Assembly: GCA_946480675.1 (NCBI GenBank)
Contig: CAMLKS010000008.1
Coordinates: 1 to 18,847 of the forward strand
DNA length: 18,847 bases
Reading direction: 5' to 3'
DNA from: an uncultured Bacteroidota bacterium
Lineage (GTDB): Bacteria; Bacteroidota; Bacteroidia; Chitinophagales; Chitinophagaceae
This document shows, one piece after another, positions 1-7,511 of this stretch. Numbering within the stretch: the stretch's first letter is position 1; every line of letters begins with the position of its first letter. Under the pieces are notes generated by a model that worked only from the letters and a program-made list of their open reading frames with translations, was not told the origin of the DNA and searched no databases. The position numbers and the translations under genes are program-made.

Positions 1-1
1 T

Positions 2-55
2 GGCCAATATGTGGTAGACCGTATAGAAATGGTGCGCAATGCAGACTACTACTAA
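2..55 (+). CDS. 3' end of an unidentified gene (partial)
   Basis: A plus-strand reading frame enters from the left edge and stops with TAA at 53-55, giving the C-terminal tail GQYVVDRIEMVRNADYY. The tail reads like ordinary protein, and the stop falls in a CTAA that also contains the TAG stop of the minus-strand methyltransferase, so the two convergent genes would overlap by 4 bases. Seventeen residues are too few to name a family and I do not recognise it. It may instead be a chance open frame; the only support is composition and the neat convergent stop arrangement. Confidence 0.45.
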   Translation, partial: GQYVVDRIEMVRNADYY

Positions 56-756
56 GCCAGTATCAGGAATACCGCCGGCGATTTTTCCAGTGTAGGTTTC
101 TTTTTCTTCCAGTCACCAATGCTTTGTGTTTTTATATAAGCATCGGCGGCTGTTATGTTTTGTGCTATGCATAGCCTGGTACTATCACCGCATTGTTTCA
201 GCACTTCATCCAGTAGTTGGTTATTACGATAGGGTGTTTCTATGAATAATTGTGTCTGATTCTCTTTTCTTGACAATGCTTCCAGAGCTTTTAGTTTCTG
301 GGTACGTGCAGGGTCTTTTATCGGCAGGTAGCCATTAAAACAAAAGCTTTGCCCGTTCAGTCCCGATGCCATCAGCGCTAACACTAAGGAGCTGGGCCCC
401 GTTAATGGTACTACCGTAGCGCCTATGCTATGTGCTACAGCAGCTACTTCGGCGCCGGGGTCGGCTATACCGGGGCAGCCGGCTTCACTCATCACACCTA
501 CATTCAGGCCCTCGTTCAGCCATTTTTTCAATGTAGCCATATCTGCACCTTCATGCTTATCTATTTCAGAAAAAGCTATTTCTTCTATCGCCAGCTCTCT
601 GTGCAGCGATTTAAGGAAGCGCCTGGCGGTACGCACATTCTCAGCAAAGTAGTATTTCAACTCTTTTGTATGTGTCCATACTTCTGGCGAAAGTGTTTGC
701 ACTGCGCCTTCTGCTATTGGTATCGGTACCAGGTATAATGTTCCTTTTTTGCTCAT
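52..756 (-). CDS. RsmI-like SAM-dependent methyltransferase (tetrapyrrole methylase fold)
   Basis: This 234-residue protein belongs to the COG0313/RsmI branch of the tetrapyrrole methylase superfamily. Its best-known member 2'-O-methylates C1402 of 16S rRNA using S-adenosylmethionine. Visible motifs are the N-terminal GTLYLVPIPI strand, the SEAGCPGIADPG loop at residues 90-101 (RsmI usually reads S-D-A-G-x-P-x-I-S-D-P-G) and LTGPSS at 118-123 in place of the usual PGPSA. The usual ATPIGNLxDIT start is not kept. This suggests the second paralog that many Bacteroidota carry beside true RsmI, so the rRNA target should not be assumed. The ATG at 756 matches the family start. The gene is divergent from mpg with only 48 bases between the starts, and convergent with the partial gene at the left edge. 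Confidence 0.85.
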   Translation of the reverse strand: MSKKGTLYLVPIPIAEGAVQTLSPEVWTHTKELKYYFAENVRTARRFLKSLHRELAIEEIAFSEIDKHEGADMATLKKWLNEGLNVGVMSEAGCPGIADPGAEVAAVAHSIGATVVPLTGPSSLVLALMASGLNGQSFCFNGYLPIKDPARTQKLKALEALSRKENQTQLFIETPYRNNQLLDEVLKQCGDSTRLCIAQNITAADAYIKTQSIGDWKKKKPTLEKSPAVFLILA

Positions 757-792
757 AGCCGGGTTAAAAATACGGCATTGTGCTGCAACCTG

Positions 793-800
793 TACTTTTG
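793..800 (+). promoter_or_regulatory. Bacteroidota -7 element for mpg
   Basis: TACTTTTG is an exact match to the TAnnTTTG -7 element recognised by the Bacteroidota primary sigma factor. It ends 4 bases before the mpg ATG at 805, so initiation at the usual distance would start the transcript at or next to the start codon. A TTG at 778-780 lies too close (12 bases) to be a standard -33 element. Confidence 0.45.
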
Positions 801-804
801 CATC

Positions 805-1410
805 ATGATATTGCCCGAATCGTTTTACACACGCAAGGATGTAGTGAAGATAGCACAGGAATTACTTGGTAAAGTATTAGTCACAAATATAGATGGCATC
901 TATACATCGGGCATAATAGTAGAAACAGAGGCCTATGCCGGTGCAGCAGACAAAGCATCGCACGCCCATGGTAACAGGCGCACCAAACGTACGGAAATTA
1001 TGTTTTGGCAGGGTGGTATGGCATATGTGTATCTATGTTATGGTATCCATCATTTGTTTAATGTAGTTACCAATGTGCGCGATGTACCGCATGCCGTATT
1101 GATACGTGCGGTAGAACCGTTGGAAGGTATAGAACATATGTTGGAGCGTCGCGGAAAGGAAATGCTGACACCATCGCTTACCGCCGGTCCCGGTGCCATG
1201 AGTATGGCTTTAGGCATTCATACCAGCCAAACGGGTAAGTCTTTATTAAGTAATGAAATATATATAGAAGACAGGGGCTTCAGGATACCTTCTAAAGATA
1301 TTGTGACAAGTACGAGGGTAGGTGTAGCCTATGCCCAGGATGATGCTTATTTGCCATATCGTTTTTCCATCCGTGGCAATAAGTATGTAAGCAAGGGGAA
1401 AGGATTATAA
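805..1410 (+). CDS. mpg: 3-methyladenine DNA glycosylase (AAG/Mpg family)
   Basis: The product is a base-excision repair glycosylase that removes alkylated and deaminated purines such as 3-methyladenine and hypoxanthine from DNA; it acts in the cytoplasm. The 201-residue length is typical of bacterial members. Conserved landmarks are the active-site segment VETEAYAG at 39-46, with E42 and Y44 aligning to the catalytic Glu and intercalating-pocket Tyr of human AAG, then H53 in DKASHAHG, YVYLCYGIHHLFNVVT (74-89), AVLIRAVEPLEGIE (97-110) and LTAGPGAM (125-132). The frame is open back to a TTG at 778, but the ATG at 805 gives the family-standard start (MILPESFYTR) and fits the promoter just upstream. 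The gene ends at a bidirectional terminator shared with porP. Confidence 0.95.
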   Translation: MILPESFYTRKDVVKIAQELLGKVLVTNIDGIYTSGIIVETEAYAGAADKASHAHGNRRTKRTEIMFWQGGMAYVYLCYGIHHLFNVVTNVRDVPHAVLIRAVEPLEGIEHMLERRGKEMLTPSLTAGPGAMSMALGIHTSQTGKSLLSNEIYIEDRGFRIPSKDIVTSTRVGVAYAQDDAYLPYRFSIRGNKYVSKGKGL

Positions 1411-1415
1411 AAAGA

Positions 1416-1446
1416 AAAAGCCCCGCATATGCAGGGCTTTTCTTTT
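1416..1446. terminator. Bidirectional terminator between mpg and porP/sprF
   Basis: An A-rich run and GCCC arm (AAAAGCCC near 1416-1423) pair with GGGCTTTT (1434-1441), with a short CGCATATGCA loop that can itself pair. A T-run follows on the plus strand and the complementary run serves the minus strand. It sits in the 51-base gap between two convergent genes and can serve both. Confidence 0.8.
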
Positions 1447-1461
1447 AGTATTTTTTACTTC

Positions 1462-2499
1462 TTAGAACTTAGGACAAGCAAAGTTGTAAGTAGGAGTAGA
1501 TTCACGTTTGTTGATAGCACCGTTGAATATCAGTGATACTTCCAGTGCACCATTGCTGTTCGTAGCACGAGAGAAACCAGACATTGTCAGGTCGTAGCTG
1601 ATACCCAGTTTCATTTTAGACCATTCAAAGCCTACATATGGAGCCAGAGCATCGTTGTAGCGATACCAGCCACCTAGGTATAATACGGTGTTTTTAGCAT
1701 ACTCAGCATCGTGGCCGGGGTTCAGTACGAAACCTACTGCCGCACCTGCCAGTACTTCTGTAGCGCTGGCTTGAGATTGAACCAAACCGCTCGCATACAG
1801 TACGATGTTTTCATTCAGGTCGAATGAACCACCCAGGTAACCTGTGTAACGAGAGTGAATTTTGTGATTATCACCCAGGAAGCTTTCCACAGGCTGTGTC
1901 AGGTGGTAGTATGAGAAACCTACATAAGCAGTAGAGTGTTCTGTCATACGGCCTGAATACATTAAACCTAAGTTGAAATCAGGATATGTAAGGTCCGAAT
2001 TGTTCATTGCTTCATTGCTTTGTCCAGTGGCGGTACCGGTAGAAGCGTTCCATTGGTCTTCAAATATCAGCTTAGACGGGTCTACGCTTTTCTGAACCAA
2101 TATACCTTGCAGGCCCAATGACAGGGTGTGTTGTTTTTCATAACCAAAAGCTTTGTGATAAGCTAATGATAATCCGACACTTGTATTTTGCAAGCCGCCC
2201 GAACCGGAACGGTCGTAAAGCCCTAACAGACCTATACCTACTGCATCTCCATTATCCAGGGTACCCTTCATAGCAGCCATATCGAAGGATATGGTACCTG
2301 TAACATAAGGGTTAGAAGATACACTGCTCCATTGTGAACGGTAATTGGCCGCAAGGCGAAGGTCGCCCTGGGTAAGGCCCGTAAGCGCAGGGTTTAGTGT
2401 GAGGGGTGATGCAAAATATTGGGTGAAGTGCGGATCTTGTGCCATTGCCGAAGTCGCTAACATCATTGATGCACCCACGCCTAGTAATATTTTCTTCAT
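1462..2499 (-). CDS. PorP/SprF family type IX secretion membrane protein
   Basis: The 345-residue product is an outer-membrane beta-barrel protein of the PorP/SprF family. In gliding and oral Bacteroidota these proteins help the type IX secretion system export and anchor proteins with type B C-terminal domains. The ATG at 2499 gives a clean signal peptide, MKKILLGVGASMMLATSAMA, with cleavage before QDPHFTQYF, the family's characteristic mature start. NPALTGL and YRSQW follow near residues 36-55. Alternating beta-strand segments fill the rest, and the protein ends in ACPKF, a typical C-terminus of the family. The open frame reaches 2571, but the extra 24 residues precede the signal peptide and overlap the promoter. 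The usual partner, a large CHU_C protein, is not adjacent; one is encoded about 12 kb away at 14311-16776. Confidence 0.9.
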   Translation of the reverse strand: MKKILLGVGASMMLATSAMAQDPHFTQYFASPLTLNPALTGLTQGDLRLAANYRSQWSSVSSNPYVTGTISFDMAAMKGTLDNGDAVGIGLLGLYDRSGSGGLQNTSVGLSLAYHKAFGYEKQHTLSLGLQGILVQKSVDPSKLIFEDQWNASTGTATGQSNEAMNNSDLTYPDFNLGLMYSGRMTEHSTAYVGFSYYHLTQPVESFLGDNHKIHSRYTGYLGGSFDLNENIVLYASGLVQSQASATEVLAGAAVGFVLNPGHDAEYAKNTVLYLGGWYRYNDALAPYVGFEWSKMKLGISYDLTMSGFSRATNSNGALEVSLIFNGAINKRESTPTYNFACPKF

Positions 2500-2541
2500 C
2501 TGGGTAACGTTTATGAATTTTATAATTGAGTTTCTGAAAGC

Positions 2542-2571
2542 CAAAATAAGCCAAATAATCCTATTATCCAA
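2542..2571 (-). promoter_or_regulatory. Putative promoter of porP/sprF
   Basis: On the minus strand a TTG (2571-2569) is followed after 19 bases by TTATTTTG (2549-2542), one mismatch from TAnnTTTG. The predicted start near 2537 would give a leader of about 38 bases. This would separate porP from the upstream upp gene despite the shared strand and 100-base gap. Confidence 0.4.
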
Positions 2572-2599
2572 GACAGTAGGAATAATAATTTTAGTTGGG

Positions 2600-3247
2600 T
2601 TAAGACTGTTTTTTTAATCCGAAAGCTAAGTCCCCTGCATCTCCCAGCCCGGGAACGATGTAACCCCTTGCAGTTAGTTCTTCATCTACTGCTCCCGTCC
2701 ATATCTCTACTTCCGGAAATTTACGCTTTAAAAGCTCTATCCCCTCCGTGCAGGCAATGGCCGAAACAATGTGTATTCTACTAGGTCGGGCTACATCTGT
2801 CAGGGTTTCCAATGCCAATACTAATGACGCACCCGTCGCCAGCATCGGGTCGGCAATAATTAATATACGGTTGGTAAGGTCGGGGCAGGTAAAATACTGC
2901 TGTTCTATTTCAAAACTGCCATCACGGTGGTGTTTGCGATACCCCGCAATAAAAGCATTATCTGCTTTGTCAAAATAATTGAGCAGACCCTGGTGCAGCG
3001 GTACGCCTGCCCTTAAAATGGTGGCAAGCACAGGTTGCTCTGCTTCCCGGCATATCGATTCTCCCATAGGCGTTTGCACGGTCAGCATGTTATAATTCAT
3101 CGTTTTGCTGATCTCATAAGCAGCTATTTCGCCTATACGTTCCATATTCCTGCGAAAACGCATACGGTCGCCCTGTATCTCTACATCCCTTATTTCCCGT
3201 ACCCATTGACACAGAACCGAGTTCTGCTCGCTCAGATTGTGTACCAT
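2600..3247 (-). CDS. upp: Uracil phosphoribosyltransferase
   Basis: The enzyme converts uracil and PRPP to UMP plus pyrophosphate in cytoplasmic pyrimidine salvage. The 215-residue length is standard. The PRPP-binding loop is visible as ILIIADPMLATGAS (128-141), where most homologs have a TGG/TGGS ending, and the uracil-binding C-terminal signature is GYIVPGLGDAGDLAFG (195-210). LATILRAGVPLHQG (74-87) is the first phosphate-contacting loop. The ATG at 3247 is preceded by an exact -7 element about 35 bases upstream. The gene is divergent from uppS and followed on the same strand by porP, which appears to have its own promoter. Confidence 0.95.
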   Translation of the reverse strand: MVHNLSEQNSVLCQWVREIRDVEIQGDRMRFRRNMERIGEIAAYEISKTMNYNMLTVQTPMGESICREAEQPVLATILRAGVPLHQGLLNYFDKADNAFIAGYRKHHRDGSFEIEQQYFTCPDLTNRILIIADPMLATGASLVLALETLTDVARPSRIHIVSAIACTEGIELLKRKFPEVEIWTGAVDEELTARGYIVPGLGDAGDLAFGLKKQS

Positions 3248-3281
3248 AACATCTTAATTAATGTGGTAATGCAATGTACTG

Positions 3282-3289
3282 CAAAATTA
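3282..3289 (-). promoter_or_regulatory. Bacteroidota -7 element for upp
   Basis: On the minus strand 3289-3282 reads TAATTTTG, an exact TAnnTTTG match. It implies a transcript start near 3278 and a leader of about 30 bases. I found no TTG at the expected -33 position. Confidence 0.45.
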
Positions 3290-3412
3290 TTGGCTATCAT
3301 ATAGGCTTGTTAATGGATTGTTTAAATGTGTAATTTGTTCAGCTATTGCCGTTAAAGTGGCGTTAAACTGCCTATGGCATATTTTGATACATACGGCAAG
3401 CTTCTATTTTTG

Positions 3413-3420
3413 TACCTTTG
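3413..3420 (+). promoter_or_regulatory. Bacteroidota -7 element for uppS-bamA
   Basis: TACCTTTG is an exact TAnnTTTG match 35 bases before the uppS ATG, giving a predicted leader of about 30 bases. The nearest upstream TTTG (3383-3386) is 26 bases away, longer than the usual spacing. An AAAAGAGGG stretch at 3432-3440 lies too far from the ATG (15 bases) to be a good ribosome binding site. Confidence 0.45.
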
Positions 3421-3455
3421 CACACCTTTTCAAAAGAGGGAACACAAATTCCAAG

Positions 3456-4217
3456 ATGGACATTCTACAATCTCTTGACCGCTCCAGGCTGCCACAGCAC
3501 ATAGCCATTATAATGGATGGTAATGGCCGTTGGGCAAAAGAACAGGGGCAGGACCGTGTTTTCGGTCATCATGAAGGTGTGCTTAGTGTGCGCGATATTG
3601 TAAACGGCTGTGCGGAAATAGGCATATCTTACCTTACACTATATGCATTCTCTACAGAAAACTGGAACAGGCCTAAAGAAGAAGTAGATGCGCTGATGGA
3701 ATTGCTGGTGAATACCATCAGGAAGGAAGTAGAAGAGCTCAAGAAAAATAATGTGCGCCTGCACGTTATTGGTGATTTTGAAAGCCTGCCTGCTGTATGC
3801 CAAAAGGAATTGAACGAAGCAAAAGAAATGACAGCCGCTAATACGGGGCTCAACCTGATACTGGCACTCAGCTACAGTTCCCGCTGGGAAATGATAGATG
3901 CTGCCAAAAAGATGGTGGCCGATGCCGCTGCCGGTAAGCTGAAGCCGGAAGAGGTGAATGATGCTGTGTTTCATAAATATCTTAATACGGCACCCTTTCC
4001 CGATCCTGAATTGATGATACGCACGAGTGGGGAATACAGGATCAGCAATTTTTTACTTTACCAACTGGCCTATGCAGAGCTGTATTTTACACCTGTGCAC
4101 TGGCCGGCATTCCGAAAACAAAATTTATACGAAGCGCTGCTTGATTACCAAAAACGTGAGCGCCGTTTCGGTAAAACCAGTGAACAAATTCAAACGAATT
4201 CTCCCCAGCATGCCTAA
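3456..4217 (+). CDS. uppS: Undecaprenyl diphosphate synthase (isoprenyl transferase)
   Basis: This cis-prenyltransferase condenses isopentenyl diphosphate units onto farnesyl diphosphate to make the C55 lipid carrier used for peptidoglycan and surface polysaccharides. The 253-residue protein shows every family landmark: HIAIIMDGNGRWA (15-27, with catalytic Asp21), HHEGV (38-42), LYAFSTENWNRP (62-73), RLHVIGD (101-107), and RTSGEYRISNFLLYQLAYAE (189-208), which binds the pyrophosphate of isopentenyl diphosphate. The frame is open further upstream, but the ATG at 3456 places the conserved core at the usual distance and lies just downstream of a promoter. Its last 8 bases overlap the start of bamA, so the two are almost certainly co-transcribed and translationally coupled. 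Confidence 0.95.
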   Translation: MDILQSLDRSRLPQHIAIIMDGNGRWAKEQGQDRVFGHHEGVLSVRDIVNGCAEIGISYLTLYAFSTENWNRPKEEVDALMELLVNTIRKEVEELKKNNVRLHVIGDFESLPAVCQKELNEAKEMTAANTGLNLILALSYSSRWEMIDAAKKMVADAAAGKLKPEEVNDAVFHKYLNTAPFPDPELMIRTSGEYRISNFLLYQLAYAELYFTPVHWPAFRKQNLYEALLDYQKRERRFGKTSEQIQTNSPQHA

Positions 4218-6906
4218 GAGCTTTTTGCGTTATTCTTTATTGTTTACTACTCTGCTTGCAGTTAATGCGCAGCATTCATATGCGCAGCTGGCTATGCCAG
4301 GAGACAGTACTACCAACCTCAGCAGTTTGCGTCAGCAAAGGCAAAGCTTTTCTGACCCTGCTACCCCCAAGCAGTATGAAATAGCCGGTATCACCGTTAG
4401 CGGCACCCGTTATCTGGATGAAGACTTGTTGATAGCTGTTACGGGCCTTGCCATTGGCGGCAAAATAAAAATGCCGAATGATGAAAGCATTGCCAAAGCT
4501 ATCCGCAACCTGTGGAAACAAGAGCTGTTTTCCGATGTTTCTGTAAGCATTACCAAAACAATAGGCACTAAGATATTTCTTGATATTAAAGTAGAAGAGC
4601 GTCCGCGCCTGGCACGCTACAACTTTAAGGGCATTAAGAAAAGTGAAGCACAGGAACTGAAAGATAAATCGGGCCTTGTAAAGGGAAGGGTGGTAACAGA
4701 AGCTACCAAGAAAGAGGCGATGGTGCGTATCGAAAAGTATTTCTTTGAAAAGGGGTACGGTGATGTGCACATGAAAGTGACGGAACGAATTGATACCATC
4801 TCTACCAACTCCATTATACTTACCTTCGATATTGATAAAGGGAACAAAACCCACATCAACCAAGTAAGTATAGCAGGTAATGAAAATGCCAATACGCTGA
4901 AGCTGAAACGCATGCTGCGTTCTACTAAAGAGATGGCGCGTATATCTATATATCCTGCCGATGCTACCAGCATGTTTGGAAAGGAGGAACGCTCTTTCGG
5001 TAAATACATGAAAGAGTTCCATTTCTTATCACTTTCAAAAACACTGGAAGCGCTCGACCCTTATTTCCGATATAATTTCTTCAGTTCTTCCAAGTTCAAC
5101 CAGAAGAAGTATGAAGATGATAAACAGGGACTGATTGAATATTATAATACATTAGGTTTCCGCGATGCGGCTATCGAAAAAGATACGGTATATCGTGTAG
5201 AGAATGGTAATGTAAACATTGATATTAGAGTAAAGGAGGGCCGTCGTTACTACTTTGGCGATATAGAGTGGAAGGGGAATACCAAATACTCCAACGAATT
5301 CCTTACAAAAACATTGGGTATAAAGAAAGGCGACATCTATAACCAGCAACTGCTGGATACCCGCCTGGGTCGTGCTATGAGCCCCGAAGGTGGTGAAGAC
5401 ATCAGTAGCTACTACATGGATGACGGATACCTGTTCTTCAACGTAGACCCTGTAGAAACTTCTATTGTTGGCGATACCATCAATTACGAGATGCGCATTA
5501 CGGAAGGCCCACAAGCTACTATCCGTAACATATCCATTACCGGTAACGACCGTACCAATGAGCACGTAGTGCGCCGCGAACTCAGGACATTACCCGGCAA
5601 TAAATTCAGCCGTACAGACTTGATACGTTCTCAGCGCGAGATAGCCAACCTTGGCTTCTTCGACCAGGAGAAAATAGGCATACAACCTAAGCCTAACCAG
5701 GAAGATGGTACCGTGGATATCGAGTATAGCCTTGTAGAAAAATCGAGCGATCAGTTGCAGCTTTCTGCCGGTTTTGGTGGTGGTGTTAGCTTCTATGGTA
5801 ATATTGGCATTGTATTCAGCAACTTCTCGCTGCGCAATATCTTCAAACCGCAATTCTGGGATCCGCTTCCGGTAGGTGATGGCCAGCGCCTGTCGCTGAA
5901 CTATCAATCGAATGGTAAGTATTACAACTCTTTGAACTTTTCATTTACAGAGCCCTGGCTGGGTGGTAAAAAGCCAAATGCTTTAACTACCAGCCTGCTG
6001 TATAGCCGCTATTCAGGTGTTGGTGCGCCGTTACCTGCCGATTCTTCATTCATCAGTGTATGGGGTGGTGGTCTGTCGCTTAGTAAACGTGTAAAATGGC
6101 CGGATGATAACTTCGTATTTACTTACGGAGTGAATTATCAGAACTATCAGCTGAAAGATTACTCCCTGCTGACAGATAACAACAATAATCCATTCAGAAA
6201 CGGGTTTAGTAACAACCTGTACTTCAAATTGGTATTAGCACGTTATTCTGTCGATCAGCCGTTGTACCCGCGTAGTGGTTCTAATATCAGCTTTACATTC
6301 CAGTTTACGCTGCCATACAGCCTGTTTAGCGATAAGGATTATGCTAATGAAACTGTGCAGGAAAAGTATAAATGGGTGGAGTATCATAAATACCGTTTCA
6401 CGGCAGAGTGGTACCAAAAGATCACCGGCAACCTGGTATTTAAGTTAGCGACCAAGTATGGTTACCTGGGTTATTACAACCCGGAATTGGGTTACTCTCC
6501 ATTCGAGCGTTTCCAGTTGGGGGGCGATGGTCTTTCAGGACGTAACTTCTTCGTGGGCCGCGATATCATAGCGCATCGTGGTTATAAGGATCCCTACCAG
6601 ACCAACGCTGTAATATTCAATAAATACACGGCAGAGGTGCGTTATCCGTTCTCATTAAGCCCTACATCTACAATATACGGTCTTGCGTTTGTAGAGGCTG
6701 CCAATGCATGGAATGATTTTAATGATTACAACCCTTTCAAGCTGAAACGTTCTGCCGGTTTAGGTGTCAGGTTGTTCCTGCCAATGTTTGGCTTGCTGGG
6801 CCTTGACTATGGTGTTGGTTTCGATAGCTTCAACAGGGCTACCGGTGCTACCAAACTGTCTGATATCGCCGCCTTTACCTTCATGCTGGGCTTCGAGCCG
6901 GATTGA
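4210..6906 (+). CDS. bamA: Outer membrane protein assembly factor BamA
   Basis: BamA is the Omp85-family barrel that folds and inserts beta-barrel proteins into the outer membrane. The ATG at 4210, inside the uppS end, gives a signal peptide MPKSFLRYSLLFTTLLAVNA followed by QHSYAQ. The mature part has five POTRA-like repeats (roughly 54-130, 133-211, 214-343, 345-432 and 436-508). The beta-barrel starts near 515 (LQLSAGFGGGVSFYG) and runs to the end at 898. The conserved loop-6 motif appears as GRDIIAHRGY, with HRGY at 789-792 matching the VRGF/Y signature. The third POTRA repeat carries an insertion of about 50 residues (near 240-295), seen in longer or shorter form in other Bacteroidota BamA. 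Using the longest open frame (from 4027) would put 61 meaningless residues before the signal peptide. Two Skp-like chaperones follow. Confidence 0.95.
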   Translation: MPKSFLRYSLLFTTLLAVNAQHSYAQLAMPGDSTTNLSSLRQQRQSFSDPATPKQYEIAGITVSGTRYLDEDLLIAVTGLAIGGKIKMPNDESIAKAIRNLWKQELFSDVSVSITKTIGTKIFLDIKVEERPRLARYNFKGIKKSEAQELKDKSGLVKGRVVTEATKKEAMVRIEKYFFEKGYGDVHMKVTERIDTISTNSIILTFDIDKGNKTHINQVSIAGNENANTLKLKRMLRSTKEMARISIYPADATSMFGKEERSFGKYMKEFHFLSLSKTLEALDPYFRYNFFSSSKFNQKKYEDDKQGLIEYYNTLGFRDAAIEKDTVYRVENGNVNIDIRVKEGRRYYFGDIEWKGNTKYSNEFLTKTLGIKKGDIYNQQLLDTRLGRAMSPEGGEDISSYYMDDGYLFFNVDPVETSIVGDTINYEMRITEGPQATIRNISITGNDRTNEHVVRRELRTLPGNKFSRTDLIRSQREIANLGFFDQEKIGIQPKPNQEDGTVDIEYSLVEKSSDQLQLSAGFGGGVSFYGNIGIVFSNFSLRNIFKPQFWDPLPVGDGQRLSLNYQSNGKYYNSLNFSFTEPWLGGKKPNALTTSLLYSRYSGVGAPLPADSSFISVWGGGLSLSKRVKWPDDNFVFTYGVNYQNYQLKDYSLLTDNNNNPFRNGFSNNLYFKLVLARYSVDQPLYPRSGSNISFTFQFTLPYSLFSDKDYANETVQEKYKWVEYHKYRFTAEWYQKITGNLVFKLATKYGYLGYYNPELGYSPFERFQLGGDGLSGRNFFVGRDIIAHRGYKDPYQTNAVIFNKYTAEVRYPFSLSPTSTIYGLAFVEAANAWNDFNDYNPFKLKRSAGLGVRLFLPMFGLLGLDYGVGFDSFNRATGATKLSDIAAFTFMLGFEPD

Positions 6907-6947
6907 TGCTAATGGATTATATTGCATAACAATAAACTCAATAAAAG

Positions 6948-7460
6948 ATGAAAAAGATAGTTTTAAGTATTGCCCTTATACTTAGCGTTATTGCTGCTAA
7001 CGCACAACGCTATTGTATCATTGATAGTAAATACATACTGGATAAGGTGGTAGATTATAAAGACGCCCAAACGCGCCTGGATAAGCTATCGAAAGACTGG
7101 CAGACAGATATAGACAACCGTATGCAGGAAGTAGACCGCATGTATAAAGCCTACCAGGCCGAACGTGCCATGCTTTCCGACGACATGCGTAAAAAACGTG
7201 AGGATGAGATTGTGCTGAAAGAGAAATCTGCCAAAGACCTGCAGAAACAACGCTTTGGTTATGAAGGAGAACTGTTCAAAGAACGCCAGAAACTGGTAAA
7301 GCCCATACAAGACAGGGTGTATAATGCAGTACAGAAAATGGCGCAGACAAAAGGTTTTGATTTGGTGCTGGATAAGGCCGGTGGTGTAACAATGTTCTAT
7401 GCAGATCCGAAACTGGATAAAAGTGAGGATGTGTTAAAATTACTTGGAATAAACAAATAA
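6948..7460 (+). CDS. OmpH/Skp family periplasmic chaperone (first copy)
   Basis: Skp/OmpH proteins are periplasmic trimers that hold unfolded outer-membrane proteins on the way to BamA. This 170-residue product has a signal peptide (MKKIVLSIALILSVIAANA, cleavage before QRYCIID). Next comes the short beta segment RYCIIDSKYILD that opens the family domain, a long charged heptad-rich helix pair (about 40-125), and a closing segment FDLVLDKAGGVTMFYAD (about 137-153). It lies 41 bases after bamA on the same strand, which fits co-expression with its client-receiving machine. A free Cys at residue 22 is unusual just after the cleavage site; it is not at position +1, so there is no lipobox. Confidence 0.9.
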   Translation: MKKIVLSIALILSVIAANAQRYCIIDSKYILDKVVDYKDAQTRLDKLSKDWQTDIDNRMQEVDRMYKAYQAERAMLSDDMRKKREDEIVLKEKSAKDLQKQRFGYEGELFKERQKLVKPIQDRVYNAVQKMAQTKGFDLVLDKAGGVTMFYADPKLDKSEDVLKLLGINK

Positions 7461-7474
7461 TGGCATTTACTTTG
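7444..7474 (+). promoter_or_regulatory. Possible internal promoter for the second OmpH/Skp gene
   Basis: A TTG at 7444-7446 is followed after 20 bases by TTACTTTG (7467-7474), one mismatch from TAnnTTTG. It overlaps the end of the first chaperone gene and would start a transcript near 7479, about 33 bases before the next ATG. Confidence 0.35.
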
Positions 7475-7511
7475 CACAGCTTAAATAAATAAAAGTTATA
7501 CAATATACACA

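Noticed and set aside
4027..4209. Upstream extension of the BamA frame adding 61 residues
   Set aside because: It lies entirely within uppS in another frame, and the signal peptide begins at the ATG at 4210.
4276..5022. A 248-codon minus-strand open frame inside bamA
   Set aside because: Composition is typical of an antisense shadow (many Phe, His and Tyr) and it matches no family I know.
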